A stretch of 64,000 nt of DNA from Macrosoma leucophasiata (GCA_036365455.1 JAWQUS010000025.1:22852001-22916000); one strand, 5' to 3'; numbered from the stretch's first letter, positions 1-11,832 are shown. The notes: generated by a model from the letters alone, not told the origin. Numbers and translations: made by a program.

Positions 1-155
1 AACGTGATATGCCTCTGTGCCGGAAATTACAGAGCCGTACCACCTGACCGGAACACGATAGTGCTGACTACTACCATTTAGTGGCAAGTGTCTTAGGTAA
101 AGCGGTGGTGCCTACGCCCGCAAGCTCCGTTACTGGAGCTCTACCACCAGTAAAA
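1..155 (-). repeat. Rep-A family copy, cut by the window edge
   Basis: Rep-A is the commonest repeat in this window. In its own orientation it opens with actggtggtagagctcc, carries the hairpin gagctcc-gtcact-ggagctc (on the opposite strand), is about 280-295 bp when complete, and ends in ttgccacttacat plus an A run. That is the form of a LINE 3' end or a SINE. I know similar poly(A)-ending repeats in silkworm (BMC1-like) but cannot confirm the family. This copy is antisense and lacks its tail because the window starts inside it. Confidence 0.75.
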
Positions 156-631
156 GGTACTTACTGCTTTGTCAGTAACACTGACTGGTGTGGATACGTT
201 CGGTACTATGCCAGAACTTTGACTCGTCAAATTGGTACATACCGCATCTTAGCTGTTATTTAAAATTTAATTATCTTGAAATTGGTTCAGTTTTTTAAAG
301 ATATGTAATACCACAGTAGACAGAACACAATTTACTGTGGTAATCTATATATATATAAATGCAACCCGTTTTCCTTGGTCACGGCATCACGCGTGAATGA
401 CCAGACCGATTTGGCTAATATTGATTTTGAATGATTTTTGTAAGTCCAGGAAATGTTTAAAAGGTAAGAAAATATGAAGAAATTGAAGGGCAATAGTAAA
501 AACCACCATTTTATTTTTAAACTGATCGGACAAATCTTAGTATTTTTTTGTTTAGACTTACCTATATTTTTTGTCATGAATTGGCGAATAAGCTTACAGT
601 TTACATTGGTGGTAAATAAAACATCATACAA
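156..631. other. no gene seen
   Basis: AT-rich sequence. The open reading frames here have no recognisable domain and nothing else is supported. Confidence 0.6.
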
Positions 632-722
632 TAGCCTATAAACATATTATTATAGATGACCAGATATTTCAACGTAGATGCGTTGCCACTCCTGACAGTG
701 TCGAAAATTACAGGGCCGTACA
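632..722 (-). repeat. decayed Rep-A fragment
   Basis: Retains the gatgcgttgccactcctga block and the ttacagggccgtac block of Rep-A with a deletion between them. Head and tail are missing. Confidence 0.55.
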
Positions 723-2051
723 ATATTTTGTAACAATGTATTCATAAAAAATGAGGCATTGCTATCCCTGTGTTCCGAGGCTAAAAACATGAAATATAGA
801 AAACCCCGGGTTTTTGAAACTGGAAAGAATTTCAATTTTAATAGGGTTGGCCCCTATCTGACCCTGTGTGAGTAGAACTCTTAAATACTAATAAATTTAC
901 TTATATTCAAAATAATTTCAATTCAATAAAGTAAATTATAGTTCAACAAAAAGTAACTGTGTTCCAATTTTGATTAAAGTCTGCCCATATTTGGGTCAAG
1001 CCTATCCGAAACACAGAAATCGAAATAAGCCACTGAATAAATACATGAAAATATGTACTCACCGCCTTCCTCGAAGAAATATCATTATCATCTCAACTTA
1101 TGTTAAACTATTGTAATCGGTAGTATATGATCTGTAAGATAGAGAGGTGATGCACAGGTATAGGTAGCGGTGGCGCATGCCGACAATAGGCAGTGAAGAG
1201 GCACTTTACCTAGATGCCTGGATGTCAGCACATCGACCTCCAATACAACGGACCTAGATATGAGATGCTATAATACCTACTATCTACTTATCTTTTTCAA
1301 CATATACGTACGTATTACTTTGCTCGTTTTTTTTAAAGTGTAATTGGCAATGGTTATCGCCCGACTTGAATTAACCTCCACATATGAAATGGTATTTGTT
1401 CGTCTCACTAAAACTTGAAAACAACTGGATCGATTTAGCAAATTTTAGTTTCGAAATATTTGTAGAAGTCTAAGGAATGTTTGAAAAGTGAGAAGATATG
1501 AAAAAAACGGTAAGGCAAATAGTAAAAACAACAATTTCATACCTGTAAAATTTTTGACAATTTATTTAATTGTAAGGCGATACCTACGAACATCTTATCG
1601 CGGACTGTGTTTTACCCAAACATAATAAAAAAATATTATCTCTTACATATTGGATTGTATTGGTATTGGTACTTGGATGTAGTTACTTACTGCCTACCTC
1701 AAAAGAAGTTAAAAGAACGGCTCATCCTCTTACCACGCGTATATTAAAGTTCACTCAACATCGAATAGTCTTTTTTGATCCTTTAATATAATTTATCCAG
1801 AGTGTATATCAATCTGGATAATCCAACATTAAACTGTACATATTTCGTAATTTTGTAATTATTTTTCTAAAATTTAAAGACGTATCACATCATAAATCCT
1901 TGGCAATCACTTACGAAAACCTTGAAGTTTCGATACAAATGTTAATTCTACCCCACGTGACGGTATTTACGTAGTGTCTTGGTCTCAGTAGGTACAAGTT
2001 GTTTAGTATCTGTCAACGGCAACTGTTTACGTTTGGGTCCCACCGTCGGTT
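723..2051. other. no gene seen
   Basis: AT-rich non-coding sequence. No splice-bounded exon, RNA gene or clear repeat was recognised. Confidence 0.6.
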
Positions 2052-2053
2052 TA

Positions 2054-2654
2054 AGGGACTACTCACACTTATTCAGCTCCATTCGCGTTTCGCTGAACGG
2101 TTTTGGTCACACTTATCGACGCTGAATGCGGCGGAACTCTATCTACAGCAGTCGCATGATAAAAACACATTTGTTATAATTTTATATTCGTTTGCCGCGA
2201 AAGCTGAATAGAAAGAAAGAAAGAAAGGAACAGTTTATTTTTGACACACACAATACATCACTAAATAAACAATTACAAAAAAACATAATAATAAAAACAG
2301 AGAAGACAACTTAACACAACTAACGGCACGATGTATGTGTGAGACCAAAAAAACGGTACCCATCTCAGCTGATTGCTGTACTAATAATCACCCTCCTTTC
2401 CCGGGCCTATCTGCTCCCGACGCGCCGGGGTGTGGTCGAATTGGGGGGGTGGTGGCACGCAGATAATAATTTTTTTTTGTGTTTTTAAACCGATTTTTTT
2501 TTTGCTGTAGTTGGCACTACAGCGCTGGTGTTCTGATGGGACCACCGTAAGTGGTCCGCGTAATAGACGCGGAAAGCTGAACGGATGCGTACGTGTGTCC
2601 ATACAAAATGTTTGTCTTCTATGGACATAAGCTGAATAAGTGTGAGTAATCCCT
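2054..2654. mobile_element. non-autonomous element with 24-25 bp inverted ends, flanked by TA
   Basis: The left end starting agggactactcacactt and the right end finishing agtgtgagtaatccct are inverted copies with one mismatch, continuing inward through attcagct. TA stands on both sides (2052-2053 and 2655-2656), as in Tc1/mariner-type insertions. The middle may itself hold a later insertion: gcgaaagctgaa at about 2197 and gcggaaagctgaa at about 2570 look like a target duplication around a minus-oriented piece with a (CTTT)n tail. No transposase frame is present. Confidence 0.5.
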
Positions 2655-2656
2655 TA

Positions 2657-3266
2657 CATTGATATATCCACCGTATTAGCTATAGTTTACATAGATACGG
2701 CGCGAACTGTTCAATGTAAACAAATAGGTTCGTCTATATCTTTATTTTTATATAGAAACGAAATGGTAAACGGAAATCGTATCCACATGTTTCTTTCGTA
2801 GAATGGTCAAAAATATTGACAGTAGGTATTGGAACTGCATTTTTTATGGCAACGGCCCAGAAGTTTATCTGCCAGCATCGCGTTTGAATATATTATGTAT
2901 TAAGAAGTATTGAAAAAAAGACAAAAAACATTTGGAACTAAAATACCGCATTAATTTCACATAATCAGAGTAAGTAATTAAAAAATAAATAAAGTAGAAA
3001 TGGTAAATAAAATGAAATATCCACTGAAATATGTACCTAGTATCATAACGAGAAAATTTTCGATAGAACTTACCTAGTTTACCTTCAACGCACTCAGGAT
3101 TATGTTAATACTATAAATAAGTAGGTAAGTACTACATTAGTGCTACCCACGTAACTGTGTCACCCACGAAATTGCATCCATTTACCTGAAAATAAACAAA
3201 TAAAATGGTCATTATACTGTTGGTTAAATGGATACATGATGACTGCTCTTTACGGTTAAAAAATAT
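2657..3266. other. no gene seen
   Basis: AT-rich non-coding sequence with nothing recognisable. Confidence 0.6.
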
Positions 3267-3570
3267 AAAAAATCGGCCAAGTGCGAGTCGGAATCGCGCA
3301 CGAAGGGTTCCGTACCATCATTTATAAAAGAAAATCACGTTTTTTATATTCAATTGCTTAAAAATTACGTTTATTGTATGCTCCCCCCCCTCTTTAATAC
3401 CTATATTATTTATTTTTATTATTTGCAACGGAAATACATCATTTGTAAAAAAAAGCATATGGTTTATGAGATACAGCCTGGTGACAAACAGATGGATAGA
3501 CAGACAGACAGCGGAGACTCGGTAATAGGGTTCCTTTTTTACCTGTTAGGTACTTACGGAACCCTAAAAA
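3267..3570 (+). repeat. dispersed lepidopteran repeat (cggccaagtgcgagtcgg type)
   Basis: Opens with aatcggccaagtgcgagtc and gaagggttccgtacc, has an acagacagacag stretch inside, and closes with acggaaccctaaaaatc. A longer, diverged, reverse-oriented relative lies at 36905-37438. The open reading frame across it is not a gene. Confidence 0.5.
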
Positions 3571-4126
3571 TCATTACTTGTAATATTGTAATAGGAAAAC
3601 ATCGAAATCACAAGTCACAGCCATTTATGAGTTCTTAGCAACATTTATAGAACATTGAAAGTTTGAAAGTCAAGTTTCTTAATTACGTAATGTTCATAAT
3701 CTCTCTCTCAAAAATCTGTCTGCATTCAAAAAGTTATTAAAATTTATAGTGATAGGTGTAGTAGGCGTGCAAACTCATTCACATTCGGAATAGACACATC
3801 AAAATTTTACTTCAATTAGATTTTGATATAAAATTGTTACGCCGAAAAGTATCAAAATAGTTTTATTATACCTACTTCGATTAAAATGCTATATAAAATT
3901 CAACACACACATTTTCTAAACCGGGTTGTTACGCGATGCTATTTTCGTTTATCGAATAAATATATTTTTTTACCTTTATACTTTTTTAAAAGCTGGGTAT
4001 ATATGAAATTGTTTTGAAAAGTATTAGGATACTTCTACAGAAATACTGTAGCCGTGTACGTACCTACAAGAAATGCTGACTTCAACAATAGAATAAGTGC
4101 TTGTGTAATTAAAATCGTATGAAATA
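3571..4126. other. no gene seen
   Basis: AT-rich sequence with no supported feature. Confidence 0.6.
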
Positions 4127-4230
4127 CTAGCGACCCGCTCCGGCTCCGCACGGGTTGTATTGATTATTTATTTCTCAGGTTGAGCGGCGAATTAAAATGA
4201 AGTATGAACTAGTATCGTCTTTTAGTTAGA
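4127..4230 (-). mobile_element. Helitron-like end fragment
   Basis: actagcgacccgctccggct followed by ccgcacggg is the reverse complement of the GC-rich hairpin plus CTAGT end common on lepidopteran Helitron-like repeats. Related ends lie near 6677, 11105, 16312 and 63648. Only the end is recognisable. Confidence 0.4.
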
Positions 4231-4370
4231 CCTTGAGCAATATAAATACTTCTTAGTTCACTAAGTAGTTTTTCTATGGTTCGCGTACATATATACAGAC
4301 AAACAGACGGATAAAAAATAAACAAAAAAGCATTTTCTGAACCTATAAACATCCCTCTTAATTTATTTTA

Positions 4371-4384
4371 ACATCTCCTATATA
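4371..4384. repeat. target-site duplication, left copy
   Basis: acatctcctatata, repeated exactly at 4722-4735. The pair brackets the LINE insertion at 4385-4721. Confidence 0.85.
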
Positions 4385-4721
4385 ATGATGAATGATAGTA
4401 TCGGTGTAAAAATGAAAAAAGGCATGCTCCGATGGTTCGGGCATATAGAAAGAATGTCGAATGAGCGAATGACTAAACAGATATACAATGCGAATGTGGA
4501 TGGTTGCAGAGGCCCAGGAAGACCAAGGCTGACCTACCATGACCAAATAGGTCGAGTTCTGTCTGATGGTGGTGTCAAAAGTCTTAGGAATCGGCGTGCA
4601 TGTATGAAGAGAATGATGAAAGTAGACGAGGCACGAGAGGTTTGTCAGAACCGGGATGTCTGGCGCTCTACACTCTCTGCCTACCCCGTTAGAGACCTGG
4701 CGTGAAGATACATACATACAT
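4385..4721 (+). mobile_element. 5'-truncated LINE insertion with perfect 14-bp target duplication
   Basis: This insert holds the C-terminal 106 codons of a non-LTR retrotransposon polyprotein, ending at a TGA at 4703-4705. Landmarks are LRWFGHIERM near the start, then the arginine-rich GPGRPRLTY and, near the end, RNRRACMKRMM, EAREVC and SAYP. The frame is intact with no stop. A short ctggcgtgaag tail and (atac)n follow. Exact 14-bp direct repeats flank it, which shows target-primed insertion of a strongly 5'-truncated copy, probably recent. The RT domain is absent, so it cannot move itself. I could not assign the clade. Confidence 0.85.
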
Positions 4722-4735
4722 ACATCTCCTATATA

Positions 4736-5016
4736 CCAGTTATATTCCAGTTACAGTTTTACTTTATGTATACAAGGTTCATTTTGCAATTAAAATACTT
4801 ACTTACTTACTATTATTATAAACCTGAAGAGTTTGTTTGTTCGCTTGCTTTAACACGCTAATATCAGAAACTACTAATCCGATTTGAAAAATTCTTTCAA
4901 CGTTAGATAGCCTATATACCTACCGAGGAAAGCTTTAGGCTAACATGAATAGGAGAGGGTAGGTAACATTATAGATTTTTCACGCTTCAGTGACTCTACT
5001 GATAACGTGTAGAGTT
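4736..5016. other. no gene seen
   Basis: AT-rich non-coding sequence. Confidence 0.6.
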
Positions 5017-5377
5017 GGAGTTTTGGCGGGAACCTTGAAAGAGGCGTGTGGTGCTCTTATTTTATTTCATTTTCTTAGTGTATTTTTGAGTTATATTAAA
5101 TAAAGTTGTTGGTATTTTGTTTGATATAGGCTTATTACAGTGCCCGTGTATAGTGAAATAGAATAACAGTGCGAAAACACGGCTTTTCAGTTTGCCTCCA
5201 AAACTTCATTTGAAATGTTCTGGTAAAGTAGCCATCGCTTTACACGAATTACTGACTGTGACTCTGACTGACTGACTTATAATTGACCGACTGACTCTTA
5301 TTTTTACGCTGCTTGCGAATACAACAGGTATATCATTTTACTTCACACTGGCAATATGCGTGATAGCGATGTCATTA
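5017..5377 (+). repeat. 361-bp dispersed repeat, copy 1 (partner at 49809)
   Basis: Runs from ggagttttggcgggaacc through cagtgcgaaaacacggc and several tgactgac units to tgatagcgatgtcatta. A closely similar copy in the same orientation lies at 49809-50170. No long frame, terminal inverted repeat or poly(A) tail was seen, so the class is unknown. Confidence 0.7.
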
Positions 5378-6495
5378 TACTAAAAAAAAAAAGTTTAGAG
5401 TTTTAGCACACTAAAGATACAAAGTTTTAGGGTACAAAACGACCCTAGTGTCGACATGCACAAATATAGTCAACGTATTTTTTGTGTACTCTTGGTATTC
5501 TTCAGAAAAAATGTCAATACCGTTAAAGTGTTATTTCTAAGTTATCTTATTCTTATACATATCAAACGGTATGGGTACACGACTACACGTGAATTGAGTG
5601 ATGCTATTATCTATCCGGACTATTCTGGATTAAGAGCACACGGATTAACTGACAGATTACGAACGACTATATGAAGTACGTAATCTGCCCACGCGTGAAA
5701 TTGTTCATTTTGTATGAAATATATGGGTATTGTATTGATTCGTACTATCTCAAGGAACCGCTTGAATACATAGGCACCTTAAGGGGTGGTAATAAAAGCT
5801 ATATTTGATTGATTTTGGATTAACGGTGAATTCCCTGACTGTTCTTTGAGTCATTGTCTGATTCATATAGGTAGTACAGACGCGCACAGTTTTTTCCAAA
5901 TTCTATTGTTGTGTAACAAAATGTCCTTCAGATTTTCGAGATATTTGATTCTTTTATTTACTTTTTCGATATCTCAAGTTCAGGTAACTTTGATTTAGTG
6001 ATACCTAGTAAGTTTTTGTGATTTTAGAACGTTGTACAATACAACAATGATGTTTTTTTAACAATGCATAATCTATTTTACGGGGTTTTGATTGTAAGAT
6101 ATTTCATTAGAGCAAATCACAAAATACTGATATATTACTAATTTTTTAAAGTACTTTTTCTCTTTATATATTTTCAATTACCTACTGTCCTACATCTAAA
6201 AGTTATGGCTTCCTAAAGTAATATTAGACGAATCATAATATCACGCCTGTTTTTGATATTCACTCTACTTTTATTAGGATCTTTGTTAACGAATCAAATA
6301 AAAGCCGTCTGTCGAACTTTGAGTTTATGATATGTGAATTAGACACAAGATTAACAGAATATTTTTATCTGGCAAACAACGAAGTTCCCATATTTGGGCG
6401 TTGCATAACCTAGTACAAAACAGTTAAACAATCATGATACACAGAGCACTACACTATCGCATTAGATTCTGTCTGTAAAGTTGTATGGTTATCTT
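5378..6495. other. no gene; end motif shared with two other loci
   Basis: Mostly AT-rich. At 5790-5806 the string ggtaataaaagctatat matches sites at about 32705 and 33304, suggesting ends of one undetermined repeat family. No host exon was recognised. Confidence 0.5.
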
Positions 6496-6677
6496 AATAT
6501 ATATAAATCTCGTGTCACAATGTTTGTCCTCAATGGACTCCTAAACCACTTAACCGATTATAATAAAATTCGCACACCATGTGCAGTTCGATCCAACTTG
6601 AGAGATAGGATAGCTTACATTACGCTATGACTAATAGGAGCAGAGCAGCGCGGGCGAAGCCGGGGCGGGCTGCTAGT
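6496..6677 (+). mobile_element. short Helitron-like element or fragment
   Basis: Starts with atataaatctcgtgtcacaa and ends with a GC-rich stretch gcgaagccggggcgggc then tgctagt, the short-hairpin-plus-CTAGT ending seen on Helitron-like elements. It has no terminal inverted repeats and no coding sequence. The 5' boundary is uncertain. Confidence 0.45.
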
Positions 6678-7059
6678 TAAATTAATAAATAAATGATGAC
6701 GTAAAAAAAAAACGAATATCTTAAAAAAAAAAAGTATTTTTTTACCCGCTACAAGAAGATACATTGACATATTTTTTCACAAGGGAACCACAGACGAGGC
6801 GAAAGCAACAAAATATTTGTTCAAACAGGAAGGGATCGCCCAGTTGAATAGAGGCGGCGTTTATTAGCCCATTGCTAAGTAATTCGAGTATTCGAGTATT
6901 TGTCGATATTGAAGGCATGTGGGAACTGGTATTAAAGATATTTAAACATTATAAACCGCTGCTTTATGAACATTTCTATAGGTGGTCTCATACTTAAACC
7001 AGGTGGAGTGTTCCACGAAGTGTTACAAAAAGTGGCTCAATGTGGCTGTTTGTTTATGT
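6678..7059. other. no gene seen
   Basis: AT-rich with A runs near 6704-6735. No supported feature. Confidence 0.55.
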
Positions 7060-7275
7060 CATCATCATTACAACTAAAGAACGTTGCTGGACAAGTCTTC
7101 CCATAAGTGGAGATATGTCATAATCGCCATGCTTGGCTACCGGGTTGGCAATCGCAGTGGCAGTAGTTTGATCGCGGGACGCTGCTACCTACCACGGAAT
7201 AATGACTGCCTCTGTTCCCTTGACTGCATTAGCGGCAGAATTTTCATCGACTAATGGACGGTGGGTCGTCCCGTC
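7060..7275 (+). repeat. dispersed repeat (catcatcat...ccgtcccttcgcctc), copy 1
   Basis: Shares order and wording with 58790-58987 plus 59283-59320: a ctggac(c/a)aa block, gtggagatatg, ccataatcgcca-(c/t)gcttggc, then ctaatggacg-tgggtcgtc. Because this copy is uninterrupted it gives the empty-site state for the Rep-A insertion at 58988-59282. Confidence 0.55.
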
Positions 7276-7587
7276 CCTTCGCCTCATAGATATATGTATT
7301 TGTACTCTAAACTAATCTTCTGACTATCACAGTTAAAATGAACCAGAAGTAAATAATTAACTTATGACTTGCACGCAACTATGTGGCGTGTGTTAAATAT
7401 ACGAGTATTAATCGAAATTAAGTAGTAAAATAAATAAAAGTAGTAAAGTGTAGGTTAGTATAAAAATATAGCCTCCTTCAAATTTGGTGCATGTTTTCTA
7501 CATTCGACTGTCCAGTTGTAATGCGCTTGTATGTTTATGTTTTTTTTTCATGTCCATGATTAATTTGTTAAGTACCATATATTTTAG
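7276..7587. other. no gene seen
   Basis: AT-rich sequence with no supported feature. Confidence 0.55.
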
Positions 7588-7779
7588 ATGCACCTTGTAC
7601 GCAATAACGATCTCCATCGGGACCTGAAAATGGATTTCGTAGATAACGTTATAAGAAAATACGCCGAAGCCCATGAAAAAAGGCTTCATCATCATGTGAA
7701 TATTGAGGCTATCCAGCTCCTCGACAACACAAACCTAGTAAGGAGACTTAAGAGAACTAAACCTTTTGAGTTAGTGTAG
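7588..7779 (+). pseudogene. C-terminal end of a Jockey-like LINE reverse transcriptase
   Basis: A 63-codon frame whose pattern (RDLKMDFVDNVIRKYAEAHEKR, then a short His/Asn region, then RRLKRTKPFELV just before the stop) is what I know as the extreme C-terminus of insect Jockey-type LINE polyproteins. RT and endonuclease domains are absent, so this is a 5'-truncated remnant. A 3' UTR-like AT-rich stretch with A runs follows to about 7993. The assignment rests on remembered family pattern only. Confidence 0.45.
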
Positions 7780-8349
7780 TGTTAAAAAAAATAGTGTTAG
7801 TGAGTTATTTTGCATAATCACACAAACAAAGTGACTTCCCCTTAAGACATACTAAGAAAGTGCCAGTGGACATATACTTAGAAATAATTTTATTAGAAGT
7901 TTAAGTTAGCATAAAATTGCTTATTAGTCTTTCAGGCTAGATTGTAATTTTAATAAGGTTAAAAAAAAGGACCTTACCTTAATTTAAAAAAAAAAATATA
8001 TTTTTTAGAATATAATTTAATGAATTTAGATAAATTTATTGATTTAGAACACTTTAAGAAGTGGTTAAATTTATCAATTGAAGTGGTCCTTTTTACGTTC
8101 AAAAGGTTTTTTTACGAACGTATGGCTACTGTTGTACAACACATCTACATTGAACCTAGAATTTTATGTAATAAGCATATATTATCAATGAATGAACTGT
8201 ACGTTCTTTTTCCACTTTTATAACTAAAAACATCTCTAAAAAAACGGAACGGACGGACGAACGGACGCGAGAACAAACGCTATGCGTTCAATCGCACCAC
8301 GCAGCGTGAAACGTTCCGAGGTGCAGTAAGTGTAAACATTGCGACGCGG
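7780..8349. other. no host gene; LINE 3' flank and AT-rich sequence
   Basis: The frame at 8020-8223 shows no known domain. ggaccttacctt at 7970 and ggtcctttttacg at 8084 are weakly inverted. Nothing firmer is supported. Confidence 0.45.
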
Positions 8350-8865
8350 TCAATATCCTACCGCAAATAGACGTTTGTCGGTGAAGCGGTGAAGGGTTGC
8401 GTGGCCGGAGATACCGGAACAACGTTTTAAAAACTGTTTTAGTAAAAGAAAATATTTTGGTTGAGTCTCTGATGGGATGGGTCACCTTTGGAACAACATA
8501 TTTTATCTGTGGTTTGATTTAAATTAAATGAATGTTAATTTAAAATTTACAAATGGTACACACATGTCATGTTACATTTTGGCTGCACAAATTTAGGATT
8601 GCACAAGTAAAACATGAAGTGTGTAGTTACAATTTTTGCGCAAACTCACACAACAAACGTAATTTTAATCTTGAGCTGGCCTAAATTTGCATAAGATTTG
8701 TAACCGGCATATGCCAGTAATGTGCTGTGTACCTATTGATCATTTTAATATTAAATAAAATACATTGCAACACTGTCGATATCTATCGCAGATACTTAGA
8801 TGTTTATCGGTAAAGCGGTGAAGGGTTCCCTACCCGGAGATACTACGGGCACTACGTTTTGATTC
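8350..8865 (+). repeat. two decayed copies of one repeat segment
   Basis: 8350-8427 and 8775-8848 share cggt(g/a)aagcggtgaagggtt followed by ccggagatac. They are diverged and the parent family was not identified. Confidence 0.4.
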
Positions 8866-9339
8866 CCTGTTACCTATCTACGGAGCCTAGTTCCGCGAAC
8901 CACATTTAGGGGATCCCTAACTAGATGATGTGATGGCAAGGCTCTACAGACTCTACCACCAGTAGTATTACAGCTCCGGTATTACCAAATTGTTGCAATA
9001 AGGATTAGTAGAGGCGCGGCGATCCTTTTGTAATGAGTACCGCGTTTGTATGAACAACACTATCTAATCTACATATAACTCCGTCTGTCGGTGCATTGTT
9101 TTGCCGCTGGCAGTATAAGCTTCCATAGAGACTTCATTTTAGACCTTGATGTAGTCTTAAAATATATTTTTTTGCTGTTAAGTTATCAGTAAATAAGTTT
9201 GTTGTTGACTGATAAAAATGTATTTCACTTCAAAAATATCAAATGTAGAGTCGATGTAGAGACACAAGTCACTATTTAATTATTGCGCTTTGTTAAGTGA
9301 TTTACTCTTAAGAAGAGTTAAATTTGAATAAAGAAAATC
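8866..9339. other. no gene seen
   Basis: Low-complexity and AT-rich sequence. A short ctctaccaccagta at 8951 may be a Rep-A scrap. Confidence 0.45.
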
Positions 9340-9702
9340 AAGCGCGCATGGCCCAGCGGCTGGTGTAGATCATAAGCGATCTACTCGGTTAAGCGAGACG
9401 GGCGCTGTCGGGTGTGTGATGGGTGACCGCTAGTGACACATTAAAATGCGCGTTTCCATGCTTCGGAGGGCACGTTAAGCCGTCGGTCCCGGTTGCTATC
9501 GATAGATAGCAGTCGTTAAACCTTGTCGGAGGCCTTATGGGCGGTTTGAAAATATCCGACAGCGGGTTGGCCACAAACCCGTATCTCCAATCCGCATTGG
9601 TGTACCGTGGTGGAGTAAGCTCCAGGTCTCCGCCCGAAAAGGGAAGAGACTCGTGACCAGCAGTGGGACGCCATCATGCGTCCCACTGCTGGTCACGAGT
9701 CT
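9340..9702 (+). repeat. GC-rich repeat ending in a 24-bp perfect palindrome
   Basis: A GC-rich island with cttcggagggcacgttaagc and gtcggtcccggttgctat, wording I associate with lepidopteran LINE/SINE 3' ends that finish in ccagcagtgggacg. Here that end, 9647-9670, is followed after 8 bases by its exact inverse, 9679-9702, as if synthesis folded back on itself. No intact frame. Confidence 0.55.
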
Positions 9703-10139
9703 GCCATTATTATAGAAAACGGATCTGTTAATTTCAATCTCTATTTCTGTTACAGTTACAGACTTACAAGATACATATGTATTATTATGTGTATGTCCCA
9801 AACATTGAAATAACATTAAAACGTTTAGCTTTATATAACAAAATAGGTATTTCTTCAAAAATTCGTACTAAACAGCAATGAAAAAAAAGAGGCTACAAAA
9901 ACAAAAACACATGGATGTGCAAATGTCAGATATTAATGAAAAAAAAAAAACAATTAATATAAACTTACACTTTACTCCAAATTAAACCTATTTGCGAGAT
10001 TTTTGTGTCATTAGTTACGTAATTAGCTGGCGATATCCATATCTCCATATTTTGCTCAACGATAAGTCCTGATAACAAGTCCTAGATTGGGAGATAACAT
10101 TTTATCTATTGAAATAACCTGATTTATCTTATATTCAGA
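9703..10139. other. no gene seen
   Basis: AT-rich with A runs near 9950. No supported feature. Confidence 0.55.
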
Positions 10140-10392
10140 ATCATAGAACAACACAAGTCACCGGCTGATCAGAGGCACACCGCGGACTCTCCGCCAAAAT
10201 TCCATACAAACACTTAATTTGGTCTCTATTACACAGACATCAATCAGTGACGTGTACACGTCCACCTATGTGCGCAGCACGTACAAAATAACAACCGTCG
10301 CCCATATGAGGGGACGAGGTTGGGTGATGCGGGGAAATCGGGCGGGACGTCGAAGTGTCCATTCTATACGTAGTATTATTATATATTCTTTG
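10140..10392 (+). repeat. dispersed repeat, copy 1 (partner at 28023)
   Basis: aagtcacc, gcacaccgcggac, ctccgccaaaattccatac, ggggaaatcgggcgg, acgtcgaag and tctatacgtagtattat recur in the same order at 28023-28245. It abuts the next element, so its right edge may be trimmed. Confidence 0.6.
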
Positions 10393-10645
10393 CCGGAGGG
10401 GAGTAACCGTAGCGTTTATCACCGATGCAAAACAGTCCGTCATTTTTTGCGGGGGGAAATTTGTGTGACACACACAACAAAAATCGTCTATTACTATGGA
10501 ACTCACACCTTGACTTTAACAAGACACATAAATAATTTCACGCACACATTTAAACATCTCTGGCCCACTTGGGCTTGTACTTTGACAGAGGGCAAAGCCT
10601 GAATATGGTTACTCCCCTCCGGTCCGCCGCGGCCGGTGGCCCGTG
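10393..10645. mobile_element. truncated hAT-type MITE of the catagag family
   Basis: Inverted ends ccggaggggagtaacc (left) and ggttactcccctccgg (right) bracket a core (atgcaaaacagtc, ttttttgcggggggaaat, catttaaacatct) shared with the complete copy at 47628-47916. The GC-rich outer arm survives only on the right (gtccgccgcggccggtggcc), and the terminal catagag is missing on both sides. Confidence 0.6.
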
Positions 10646-10699
10646 AATCAGAATAGTACAGCCCACCACATATGGATATTTCGTATCCTCAGACTAGAA

Positions 10700-10885
10700 A
10701 GATCAGAACTTTCGGTGGAGCTCTAGTGATAGAGCTCAACAGTGTAGATTCCAGCCTTTTATCTAATCTACTTCCTGCTACATTGTTTTATTCGGCGTTA
10801 TCGTGTTCCGTTCAGGTGGTAATGCCTCAGGAGTGGCATGCTTCTACATTGAAACCCCTGATTTCATGTGGTTGTTTATAGGTTA
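10700..10885 (+). repeat. decayed Rep-A copy with internal deletion
   Basis: Recognisable ggtggagctc, the paired gagctc, ctaatctacttcctgc, cgttatcgtgttcc, gtcaggtggtaatg-type wording and cctcaggagtggcat. The middle block and the poly(A) tail are lost. Confidence 0.5.
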
Positions 10886-11104
10886 ATGTATTCAATTACC
10901 ATAATTCTTCATGAATGAATGACATTAAATAACTAAGAATCTTAGGAAACCTGAAATACCAGTAGGCGTAGACCGACACAAACGCTGCTAATCTATTTGA
11001 TTATGTAATCCAATCAGAAGTATGATGTGTATACCTAATGATGTATCCGATAAGTGATACTAATAAATACAGATAGCCAATAGGCCTATTGATTTTCTAT
11101 AGGA

Positions 11105-11281
11105 TACTAGCTTTTGCCCGCGGCTTCGTCCGCGTGGTTTTGGTTTTATAAATAACTACTTACGTTAGCTCTATCTCTGTACCAAATTTCATTAAAATCG
11201 GTTCAGTCGTTTGGACGTCAAAAGGTAACAGACAGACAGACAGACAGAGTTACTTTCGCATTAACAATATTAGTAGGGATA
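11105..11281 (-). mobile_element. Helitron-like end fragment
   Basis: actagcttttgcccgcggct followed by cgtccgcgtgg is the reverse of a GC-rich hairpin plus CTAGT end. A primer-like ttaaaatcggttcagtcgtt stretch and a cagacagacaga run follow. Confidence 0.45.
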
Positions 11282-11629
11282 ATAGTATTTAGGCATATCT
11301 TTGAAAAAATATATATAAATTTAAAAAATACTTTTTAAAATTCCATATCATTTGGACGGAATTTGTGCTCATGCCAATAGCAAAACGCAAAAAGCATTTC
11401 ATATTTATTTATTGTATTGATTTATTTATATTTCTTACAATCTGTTTGAATGCTAGAGCCACTATCAAAGTACCGTGAGTGGCATTTAATTTTACTGATT
11501 ACATCGCTATATGGACAGGGAAGAAGATCTTAACATCTTTTGACTACGAGAGGAAGGCTAAGTATTGTAAAAGTAAATATACATTTCAATGCTCAACAGC
11601 CTGATTCGCGCGTTCATTCCAGCCCAGAA
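11282..11629. other. no gene seen
   Basis: AT-rich sequence. The frame starting at 11540 continues into the LINE fragment that follows and is not an independent gene. Confidence 0.5.
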
Positions 11630-11832
11630 CGTGTAAATTGTGGAACGAACTTCCATCCGAGGTATTCCCCCGGCGCTACAATATGGGGTTCTTCAAAACA
11701 GGCGTCAAAAGAGTTCTTCAGGGCTGGCAGGCGCGTTGGCAACTCCCCTGATGTTGCAAATGTTCATAAGCGACGGTAACCACTTTCCATCAGGTGACCC
11801 GTCTGCTTGTCTGTCAATCCTTTGATATATAT
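11630..11832 (+). pseudogene. 3' end of a Jockey/CR1-like LINE (LWNELPSEVFP type)
   Basis: aaattgtggaacgaacttcc, then cgctacaatatggggttctt, gtcaaaagagttcttcaggg, gcgttggcaactcccctg and catcaggtgacccgtctg follow the same order as the element inside 43805-44250. Translation gives a broken version of LWNELPSEVFP...VLQGWQ..NSPDVANVHKRR. Heavily 5'-truncated. A plus-sense Rep-A copy follows directly. Confidence 0.65.

Noticed and set aside
10219..10602. 127-codon frame
   Set aside because: It crosses the join of two repeats that recur elsewhere (28023 and 47628).
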